Assembly: GCA_008711295.1 (NCBI GenBank)
Contig: VUYV01000020.1
Span: 6,063,094 to 6,127,093, forward strand
DNA: 64,000 nt
Direction of reading: 5' to 3'
Origin: Anarhynchus alexandrinus
Taxonomy: Eukaryota; Chordata; Aves; Charadriiformes; Charadriidae
A program made the position numbers and the translations under genes. The notes beneath the pieces were generated by a model that had not been told where the DNA came from, made no database searches, and worked only from the letters and a program-made list of their open reading frames with translations. This document shows, in pieces, positions 51,901-60,545 of the stretch (position 1 is the stretch's first letter; the number at the start of each line of letters is the position of its first letter).

Positions 51901-53585
51901 CAGAAGGTAAATAACCCTGCAGATCAATTTCAGCACAGATCGTAAGGACCTGAATCACAGGTGTTACAGAAATACTGGTAACATAGTTTAAAATGGAGAA
52001 TTTTAAATACGTATTGTAAGAGCTCTTTTCTCCCCCTCTTCTATGTCCACACCAGCAAAGCATGCTAAAGTATTTTGCAGAACTGGTTTTGAAAGCACAA
52101 TATGGGAATGTTCAAATTTCAGCAGAAAAAAAATTTAAATCCTAACTTTTGAGGACATCACCTTCTGTGTGATAAACAGTTCATTTAGCATTTTCTTTTT
52201 ACTATGTGCGCCAGACAGTTCCTACTACAGAATTTACAAAAGATTGCTAAAATAAATAGTTACTCACCCTCCCTCTCAGTGCAGAACCAATATTCAGAAG
52301 CTATAAGCAGGCTTCAAAACAGGATTAGTGTAAAAAAGGTGATGACAAAAATGTTTCTGTTAGGTTTGTTGTTGTTCTTGTAAGGGCTTTTTACATAGCT
52401 TGCTTTCCACTTCTCAGACGTTAGTGTTTGTGTTTTCCAACCTTTTTCTGCTTCAAAGACTAAAATTGAATAGGAGCAAGTTCTAGAAAGTGATGTTTTC
52501 AGAACAAATCCAAATACCTTGAGATTTGAATGACCCGCTGTGAGAGCTGGCAGTGCTGCAAGATATCCAGTGGAGAGCAGTCTAAAGCCTTGGGCTTTCC
52601 AGGCTACCCCCTCACAAGTGCACTGTTTGTGCTGGAGAAGTAGAGCTTCTCCTTCAAGTGGCTTCTGAAGGAAATTTCAGAATATAGGAAGTGGCACAGA
52701 AGCTGGCACAGCTCTATAACTTCCCGTGGATTTGTAACTTGTCTTTAGAATGGGAAAAAAATTGCAAGTAGCAAAGCCAGCAACTCAACCCTTCTTTCTA
52801 CAGTTCCACATAAAAATACCTGCCAGATGCTGATGGTGATATCTAAGGGTGGCTCTTAACAAGTCTGTCTCAATGGGACAGGGAGGGGCTGAAGTACTCT
52901 TTACCTCCTTTTGTAATCTGCCATATTTCCATCCGTTCTGTACACCTAAACCACACAAGCGATGAATGTCCATGAAAGATTCAGTTTAGAGGAGGGGGAA
53001 GGAGGAAGAGAAATTGTGTACTTTTGTTGAGGAAGTCAGCTTATAACAATGAACTGTCTTCATTGTTTTGCCATGCAAGTGCAAATAGTGCAGAAGGATA
53101 AGCAATCCAGCAGCTGGGACTAAGGGACAATTGAATTTTAAGAGGTATATGGTAACAACATCTTAAGTCAATATTATGTAAAAGCTTACTAAAAGTATTG
53201 AGAATATACTACTAATGAGAATGTTTCTTCTTTATCTACCATTTAGGGTTTTATATGTAAACTTTCAATTTATATAGCAATTTATTCACATAAGGGCTTA
53301 CTTGCAAAATTAGGACTTTTGCATCTTAGAGGTAATTTAATAGAGGACAAAGCTCTCTGCCTATATTAATGGATTCAACTAATCTTAAGTCAATTATACC
53401 AAAATAAAATTTGGATACCTATCTTAAAAATCTTCTAGAAGTGCCAGATAACTAAAGTTACATTATTGATTGCTGATAATTAGAAACCTGCATATATCAC
53501 ATAGAATAAACAGGTCCAATTTTCAGTACACAGAATTGCAAGACAATACTGCTTGGCAAGTATATACTGTATCTCAATAGCTGAA

Positions 53586-53598
53586 TTTTTTTTTTTTT
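53586..53598 (+). repeat. Poly-T tract (13 T)
   Basis: Uninterrupted run of 13 T. Confidence 0.95.
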
Positions 53599-55394
53599 AT
53601 TGACCATCTTGTTTTAAATACCGCTGACTGGGAAACATGCAACATGATTACTCCCTCCAGTTAAATTGTTGCTCCAGGTATTTTTATTTTCATAAATTGC
53701 CAATTTTTTCCCTTCCAGAATCTGAGATGAAACAGTGATACCCATTAGTGCAGCATGAAAAGAATGCTATGTACTCTGTTGCTACTCACAATGAAGACTG
53801 GAGTCCAAAAATAAGATCCTGGTTAACAAATTAGGTCAAGAGTAGCAATCACCTCAACCAACCCCAGCCACTCAAAAGTCATGCATTTAGCCTAACCTTA
53901 ATCTGATGTTCCTTTCATAGTCAACCAATACAGATCAACTACAGTGAACTGCCCCATTGAAATGCATAAAATACATATCAGATGTATTTCTATTTACATA
54001 CATATTTATATATGTATATATACATCAATCAAATGAAATTTATGTTTCAAAAATGCCTAAGTTAGTTTCTGTGTGGGTTAAGTGTTTCTGTTCACTACAG
54101 AAGGATGCATACAGTTGTTATATTAAACTAGGTGCTTCACTAAGACAGCTGAAGGGAAAGGCGACTCACCCAAAATTAGCTAGGCCTCAGCCCCAATAAA
54201 GCAGTCTAAATATAGGATTTCAAAACATTGCTAACAAAACACTACAAAAACTGTTTATGAACTGTTGTACAAACCTGGTCCAATTTCCCTTGTCAGGAAA
54301 ACCGTAACTTTCTTAGAGAATTATGCAATACTTCTACACAACACTTTTTCACGGTTATTTAATTGTATGGGAAAGCTCTAACACTATACAAGTTCAATTG
54401 CATTATGTAAGCACAACAACTTCTCCAGGGTTCTACCAAATTCACCCTAACTAAAGCCTCTTGGTCTTCCCAAGGGCTTCCCATAAGAAGCATTTCATAA
54501 ACTGTTTTCCCTCAGTGGCCTGTTTCCATTTGAGTGATCCCCTTCAACACTGATGTAGCGACACAAATTCTAGTTCTGCAAATTTCTTTCCAAGCACCTT
54601 TCAAGTGTCACAGGGTAATGCACCACATAATATAAGAGTCTTTTTTTCTTTTCCTGTACAAAAGGTTATAGAGTTTTAAAGAACTTTTGAAGAACCACAT
54701 GACACCATTCTTCCTGCTCTTTGACAGTCTGACACACCTGAATGCACCTTGTGATGGAACAGTAACACTATGCTCATCCGGGTATCAATTAACTATCAAT
54801 GGTAGGTTGGAAGAACATCCACCTGCCTTATGACAGAACCACACCAATGCCTTTAGCCACATTTTAGTTCCATCACTGGCATGCCAATTAGCAAGATAAG
54901 TAGAAACTACTATTAAACTGATATTTTCTTCAATATGCAGGAAGAGAAAAAGGAAGAGCATATCTTACGTGGGTACAAAATGCGGCTATAAGATGAAGTT
55001 TAAATAATTGTTTGCTTTGCTTTTAAAATTCAGGATTTAGAGCAATATGTGTTTTTGCAAGCTACTGTTAGTAATTGGTCAGAGCACAGCAATTCATTAT
55101 GTAGAACAGAAATATAAATGCATTCTTCTGCTGTTTCTAAACTGTGCCAGGCCAAATAATTTCATTTCATAGCATTTTCTGTTTCAGCTCCTGTCAGGGT
55201 TTATGTGAATCTTCTTTACATACTGCTAACCTCATTTAGTTGAGCTCTATGAACTACGGGGGAAAGCTGATCAGTGGACATCATTTAAAATAATCAAACC
55301 CAAACCAGCCATCTAGGCCATTTCAGCAGGTCAGGCTGTCATCGAGAGCATGACTAAGATACAGATTTGCTTCTTCATAAATTCTCTTATTCCC

Positions 55395-55445
55395 ACCATA
55401 TACATAATTTACCATATACAAATATATTTACCATATACAAAATGT
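55395..55445 (+). repeat. Three-copy ~16-19 bp tandem repeat (accatataca motif)
   Basis: accatataca starts at 55,395 (as accatatacat), 55,411 and 55,430, each followed by an A/T-rich spacer. It lies in intron 2, about 600 bp from the PRKCE exon. Confidence 0.8.
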
Positions 55446-56020
55446 GTTTATTTCCACACCACTTGACTCTGTTGCCACTTCACAGCAGAAAAATATCTTA
55501 AGAGTTTAACAAATATTTCTCTTGTCTTTCCTGTTTTTTTTTTGTCCCAACATGTAACTGCTGTATCATAAAAATGAAAACACCTCTTACCATTACAATG
55601 TTTTGGTCATTACTTTACTTGAAAAAGAAAACATTCAGTGGAAAAATACCAAATATTACAATAATTTAAAAAGAAAATAAACTCTTCCCCCACCTTTGAA
55701 ATCTTATGATTTCTACCTACATAATGGTTAGCCTTCTTCCAAAAAAAAGAATTTGGAAGTTTCTTCTGGAACTTCATACTACTAAACTATTCTCATTTCG
55801 TTACTGTCCTTTTAGCTGATATTGTTACCATCGGTGATTAACAGGGTTAGATGAACTGCAACTGCTCATTGACTCACAGACAGATACATCAAAATGTATT
55901 CACTTTAACTTGAGCTCATACAGATTTTAAAGGATATTGGAACAGCACCTCCTCTAATCCTTCCATTTCAGAGGCCCTTGGAAGATTCCATTCATGAAAG
56001 AATAAGATAAAATATTGAAA

Positions 56021-56032
56021 GCCCCTACCTTC
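56021..56032 (-). promoter_or_regulatory. PRKCE: 5' splice site of PRKCE intron 2 (donor)
   Basis: On the minus strand the exon ends GAAG and the intron begins GTAGGGGC. AAG|GTAGGG fits the GT donor consensus, with the last three exon bases favourable and positions +4 to +6 weaker (GGG rather than AGT). The resulting exon is 64 nt, phase 0 to phase 1. Confidence 0.85.
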
Positions 56033-56092
56033 ACCTGATGATCCTGAAAGGTCTATGATCACATACACTCTGCCTTCTGGCTCCAAGTCAAT
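56029..56092 (-). CDS. PRKCE: PRKCE (protein kinase C epsilon) coding exon 2, partial gene
   Basis: This exon encodes the last strand of the N-terminal novel-type C2 domain of PKC epsilon, a diacylglycerol-activated, calcium-independent Ser/Thr kinase. Read on the minus strand it gives 21 codons plus one base: IDLEPEGRVYVI, then IDLSGSSGE. From memory this matches vertebrate PRKCE at about residues 117-137. The eta paralogue (PRKCH) is related here but, as I recall, differs at several positions. The exon starts in phase 0 directly after an intronic CAG and ends in phase 1 with GAAG before GTAGGG. The split codon would complete as Ala in the next exon, as expected for PRKCE (GEAPKDN). No stop or frameshift is present. 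Exon 1 (the rest of the C2 domain) lies beyond the right edge. The pseudosubstrate, C1 and kinase exons lie beyond the left edge; I looked for exon 3 on the minus strand and did not find it. The open frame continues into intron 2, but that extension has no family similarity. Confidence 0.95.
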
Positions 56093-56125
56093 CTGCAATC
56101 AAGAAGAGAATTAGAAGAAAACTTA
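56093..56125 (-). promoter_or_regulatory. PRKCE: 3' splice site of PRKCE intron 1 (acceptor, polypyrimidine tract, branch-point candidate)
   Basis: On the minus strand the bases before the exon end in TTGATTGCAG, preceded by a T/C-rich tract (ttttcttctaattctcttc). A CTAAT at 56,114-56,110 fits the vertebrate branch-point pattern yTnAy, with the candidate A at 56,111, 19 nt before the first exon base. This spacing and the good acceptor support a functional exon rather than a processed copy. Confidence 0.85.
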
Positions 56126-57439
56126 CAATGGTTCTCAAAGCAAGTGACTGCACATGCAGGAAACAAAAAGTTTCCAAAATTTGTGAAGCCAAGGTGTAGG
56201 CAGTCACATTGGCAAGTCTACAGTTCACTACCAACAGAGCCTCCTTTTGCAAAGAGGTGTTGAGGACCTTGTACCTTCAGCGAAGAGAAGTGTGTGCCCT
56301 TAGCACTTGGAAAGCTCGAACCCAGTGAATTTTACAAATCAAATATTTAAAGCACTGTTCTGCCATACATTTACACCGCTATTTCCAAGGAGACAAGGAA
56401 AAAAGTTAAAAAGTGGTAGTATCGAGTAACTTTTTTTACTGTAAGTTATATTGAGCCCAGCTATGCAAATGTGAAAAACAACACTGTGGCCTATTCAGAT
56501 CCCAGCGAGACAGATCAGCTCTGGTCACAGAAGGGGGGAAGTGAACACACACAGCTCATACGGCTGGTTAACACGTGTTTATAATATGCCCTTTGTATCC
56601 CCACTGGGAGAAAGAAATACATGCTTTATCCTCTTTTTCTGAAATACAAAATTTGTTTATTTCCGCACCATTCTGGTAGATTTTAAGGAGTCTTTGCTCT
56701 TGTGGAGATCACTTTCACTCAGCATGAAATACAGGTGCTCAGTATCAAGCTGCTCTACTTCAAGATTTCACAGACTGTGGGAATAAGCTCCTGTACGTTT
56801 AGGCACCACAATGAAGAGCTCATTACACATCCTCCTGTATTTTACCACACATTTCACCAGTATATCTAAATACTGTTGCATTTGAGTATCTTAATGGCGT
56901 CCCACACATTACAGACAATTTTTGCAGTCACCCATCTCTCAAAAATTAAACTGTAACTAGAACACTATGTAATCCACAGCTCTTGCTTGTCACACGATTT
57001 CAGAGATTGAGTGAAGCGACATGGTGTACATACATGCCCGCTGCCAGGGTGCCTCAAGCGGCCTTGTCTGCCAAGGCCTGTCCTGTGTCCCACAGCCCCA
57101 GCCAGGAGCGGGCAGTCAGGGAGGCACCAGGGCAGCCCCAGCCTTGGGCATTAGGCACCTCCCCAGAGAAGGAAGCAAACCAGGGCCAGGCCCCATGGCC
57201 AGGCAGGGCAAGGACGTGGGGAGCTGGAGACAGTCCCTGCTGCAGGCTCGCCAGGGCAGGGTCTGACAGCCCCAGGGGCTGACATGGGGTCCTGCGCCGT
57301 GGGCAGGGTGGGGGAGCCCCGGGGGCCAGGCAGGGACACTGGGGTCTGTTGGTGCCCCGAGGCCCTGACACCCACACAGGACTTGATGAGATCAGGCCTG
57401 CTGTGTACCAAACCAGGGTACATGGTGCAGGAGAGAAAA

Positions 57440-57605
57440 ATAGGAAAAGGAGATGTTGTGGATGTCCCGTCCCTGGAGGCGTTCAAGGCCAGGCTGGATG
57501 GGGCTTTGAGCAACCTGGTCTAGTGGGAGGTGTCCCTACCCATGGCAGGGGGGGTAGAACTAGATCTTTAAGGTCCCTTCCAACCCAAACCATTCTATGT
57601 TTTTC
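57440..57605 (+). mobile_element. CR1 LINE 3' end (plus orientation)
   Basis: gatgtcccgtccctggaggc, gttcaaggccaggctggatg, gggctttgagcaacctggtc, tagtgggaggtgtccctacc, catggcagggggggtagaac, tagatctttaaggtcccttc and caacccaaaccattctatg follow the avian CR1 3' end almost word for word. One frame reads PSLEAFKARLDGALSNL, resembling the C-terminus of CR1 reverse-transcriptase ORF2. Only the last ~165 bp are clear, as for most 5'-truncated CR1 copies. The degenerate end (ttctatgtttttctgtg) marks the terminal short repeats. It lies antisense to PRKCE. This is the main evidence that the host is a bird. Confidence 0.9.
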
Positions 57606-57999
57606 TGTGCCCCAAAAAGCCCCCAAGTGAAAAAGCAGAAGACTATGGGCCTTCTTGGTGCCAGACTGACCAGAGACAGGGCGAGAAGGGAGCGTGCCTC
57701 AACGCTGTAGTCCAGCCAAGCCCTGCTCTCCACAGGCAGCAACCCCAGAACTTTCCTGACACCGCTGCTAAGCCGAGGCAACCACACACAGGGCTTGTGG
57801 CCAGGACCAGGCTGCCTCCCCTCCCACCCGGCCACAGCCCTCCTCCTGCCACACGGGGCTGCTCTGCCGCAAGAGGGGAAGGTGGGCCTTGCTTCGCCAA
57901 TGTCAGCAAACAGCACTCAGCTGCCTCCTAATTCATGAGCGACAGACATCAGGGTGAGACGATAATCAGGAGATCACCATTTCACACTAATAACTTGGG

Positions 58000-58017
58000 A
58001 GACCAATCAGTTGGTCT
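58000..58017. promoter_or_regulatory. Palindromic CCAAT-type motif
   Basis: agaccaa-tcag-ttggtct is a perfect 7-bp inverted repeat that includes an accaatcag CCAAT-box-like word. It sits at the 3' side of the GC-rich block, about 1.9 kb upstream of the PRKCE exon in gene orientation. Confidence 0.4.
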
Positions 58018-58309
58018 TTGCAAATTAGCAAGTAAATGATAAAAGGAAGGGGACACCAAAACGTCTGGGCTACGCCGGGCTTTGCCTGGCTGCATTCAGC
58101 CAGCAGCTCCATGGGGCCACCTTTTCTGTCCCCAGGTTTCTCTCATCACCTGAGAGGACCTTTACCAGAGGGGCACCTCTGCTGTTTCCCTCTTTTGGGC
58201 CACAGCTGCTGAACGCATCAGGGTGACAGAAGCTCCTCCCTCCACCAACCAGCTTCCCACAGAAAGGCCTCTGTGCCGTCCAGGAGCGAGCCGGTGGAGG
58301 AGCTCGCAG

Positions 58310-58390
58310 GTCTGGCTGATGTCATCGGACCAACAGATCAAGAAAATGATCTCAGCAGCTGCATTGTAAATAGACGAGGCAGGAAATAGG
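58310..58390. promoter_or_regulatory. Enhancer-like motif cluster
   Basis: Within about 80 bp are ctgatgtcatcgg (CRE/AP-1-like), gatca-agaaaa-tgatc (inverted repeat), cagcagctgc (E-box CAGCTG) and ttgtaaataga (forkhead-like TGTAAATA). This density suggests a cis-regulatory element, but each word is short and there is no conservation data. Confidence 0.3.
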
Positions 58391-58400
58391 TGTTAGCAAG

Positions 58401-60400
58401 GCCGGGGGTTACTCAGAGGAGAGGAAAATGAAAGCGTGGTTGAGTGTTTTTCCATAAATAACGTGTTGAATATTAAGTAAAGACATTTTTAACAAATTCT
58501 GAACCGGCAGCATGAGTTTTGTGGGGGAGTTTTGGGGTTTTTTTTGTTTTTAAATAAAGCTACTGATCTTGAAATATTGCTCCTCTCCCTTTGCAGTTTT
58601 TAAATAAAAAAAATATTAGAAGATCAGAGGCACAGGTGCATGAATAGACTTTGATGTCTATGCTGAGGGAGGCTTTTGAAAAACTGCTATAGCACTCAAC
58701 AGATGGCTGTATTAAAGACAGGCATGTTTAATGCTCTGTTTGTATCAGCACTGTATTCTGTTTGGTTAAGCTTTCAGTAAAATACTTTATGCAGTTCAAA
58801 TCCCACTACACATACACAAATACAAAACCCCAACACCATTCCTGCAGAAGAATCAGGCATCTGCAGGAGTTGGTAACCACCATCACAAAAATCTCTGTTC
58901 TGCCCATTTAAGTATAAACAGCATTGGAAGCAATGCAGGAAAAAGACTGGAGCACTGAATCCAAGTTTCCATTACCCATCAGGTGGACTGTTTTCATATG
59001 CAATTTATTAGAAGTGCTGCTTACTGATTTTGATTCAGAATTTTTGCTGATGCTTTAAGCAGAATTAAGTATTTATAAAAGGGAGTCTCTTTTACATAGA
59101 AAGTATGTTTCAGTCTTAGAATGTTCTAATACCAATGAGAACGAAATGGACATATTCTTATTTTTAGATTTATAAAATACCCACATTTCATTTCAGCAAG
59201 CACCTATGTTGACAGTCTCATCACTGACACGAATTAGTACTTTTGCCACAAGTCAGCTGCCTCAGCTGACCTTACATATAAAAAGAACACCCCCAAAAAA
59301 GCAGAATCCCCTAAACTGATAGCAATCCTTCTTTTGATCTGAGGTCTTTCATGTATCAAAGCAAGTATGGAACGACAAGGACTGATTCAATTCTGACTGT
59401 GCATAAAATATTTCTAATTTAATGCCTAGACATATAATGGTATAAATACCTCCCAAACCGTCAGATTACTAGAATATAAACTACATGCCTTTTCTTTCAA
59501 TCTGCACATTAAACTACACTTAGAAGGTGGAAACTACGCAATGTCATTTTATAAGTAACAAAAGATGCACACAACACAATTTTTCACCAAATGCCCTGAA
59601 AGTTATCACATGTGAAATGCCCTCAGACATATGTAACAAGAAACAGAATGACTGGCCAAATTCAGCTGAATATAACAGACATCCTTGAATGCAACAGAAA
59701 TAGTCTGATCATGGCAGTTCTGATTATGACCCTTCCCTTTGACTAAAAATACTTCTCTCTGAATGCAGCCAAGCATTTATACATGCAGAAAGACACTATG
59801 AGATATCTAAATAGATATCTAGATATCTAAAAAGACATGGGCATTCAAAAGGACAACAGGGAACAAGTCAAGATGCAAACCAGGGATGAGACAGAGGAAT
59901 TGATACAAGAGCAGCTTTGCTGTAAGCAAGACACATTGCAAAATATATGCCTCACACATACACGCCACATTCTCCACATGCAACAAAATATGTAACAGCT
60001 ATCATTCAGCAAAATGTTTGATCACCAAAGTGTTTCATCCTGTTATTGGCCCATGCTATTGCTGTGACTTTTGTTACAATACAGAGTTTTAGTAGGTGCA
60101 AGTAACATTAATTGTAAAGGCACTTTAAACAACTTCTACATTGCTAAAATAATCCTTATGTGGCAGCATATTGAGATGAGTACAATGATTGCTGGAAAGC
60201 AGTACAGATCTTGAAAAACTCCAGGCATGAATAAAGCATATTAGTAGCCCGTTTCAGGGAACAAAAGGCAACCATCCATAAAACCAGACATACTTTCAGA
60301 GGAAAAAACCCGTGCTGAAATCATGGCCAAGTCTCAGCATATTGAAGGCATTTATATAGTTTCACAGTCATTAATGGATTTTATTTTCAACACCCTTCTG
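58401..60400. other. Intronic sequence, no gene recognised
   Basis: AT-rich intron 1 sequence with an AGATATCT repeat cluster at 59,801-59,828. No exon or RNA gene was recognised. Confidence 0.6.
59801..59828. repeat. Triplicated AGATATCT palindrome
   Basis: The 8-bp palindrome agatatct occurs at 59,801, 59,813 and 59,821. Confidence 0.9.
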
Positions 60401-60545
60401 AGACAGTTCCCCATCTGTAAAATGAGATACTCCCAAAGGCACAAGCTAGACTAAATGACTTGCCAGAAAGTCATAAGAAGTACGGTTAAACAAGAACTGA
60501 ACTCTGGTCTCTGGAGGCCCAAACTGCCCACTGGACCATTTCTCC
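60401..60545 (-). repeat. MIR-like ancient amniote repeat, antisense
   Basis: ttccccatctgtaaaatgag, aggcacaagctagacta, aatgacttgccagaaagtca, gaactgaactctggtctctg and gcccactggaccat follow the order of the old amniote MIR-type repeat in antisense (aaactgaggcacagag..aagtgacttgcccaaggtca..gaacccaggtctcctg..ccactagaccat). The divergence is large but the colinear order is convincing. Confidence 0.5.

Larger units (their letters stand above)
42561..55394. other. Intronic sequence, no gene recognised
   Basis: AT-rich intron with simple tracts (48,881-48,900; 53,586-53,598; AT-rich 53,990-54,030) and a perfect 7-bp hairpin at 43,286-43,303. Open frames of 60-121 codons (for example 46,523-46,798 and 46,892-47,257 plus, 48,410-48,769 plus) carry no domain I recognise and overlap frames on the other strand or one another. 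Confidence 0.6.
1..56028 (-). other. PRKCE: PRKCE intron 2, 5' portion (at least 56 kb)
   Basis: Everything left of the exon to the window edge is inferred to be intron of the minus-strand gene PRKCE. It is AT-rich, full of stop codons in all frames, and holds no exon I can recognise on either strand. Open frames here of 60-215 codons show no family motifs. Named repeats and structures inside it are listed separately. An unrelated nested non-coding transcript cannot be excluded from sequence alone. Confidence 0.85.
57000..58400. other. GC-rich block in PRKCE intron 1
   Basis: About 1.4 kb here is clearly richer in G and C than the rest of the window. The first part (57,030-57,430) is G/C-rich but only moderately CpG-rich, with many gccccag and cagggca words and no family I can name. 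A CR1 3' end follows (57,440-57,605), then GC-rich DNA to about 57,900 and a mixed stretch to 58,400 with regulatory-looking words. Many overlapping open frames on both strands are a by-product of the high GC content. Confidence 0.75.

Noticed and set aside
55916..56028. C-terminal extension of the PRKCE frame past the donor site
   Set aside because: The peptide after SGSSGE does not match PRKCE, and a good GT donor lies exactly at the expected exon end.
57054..57916. Several frames of 79-120 codons in the 57-58 kb block
   Set aside because: They follow from high GC content and the CR1 3' end; the only meaningful peptide is the CR1 ORF2-like tail at about 57,460-57,520.
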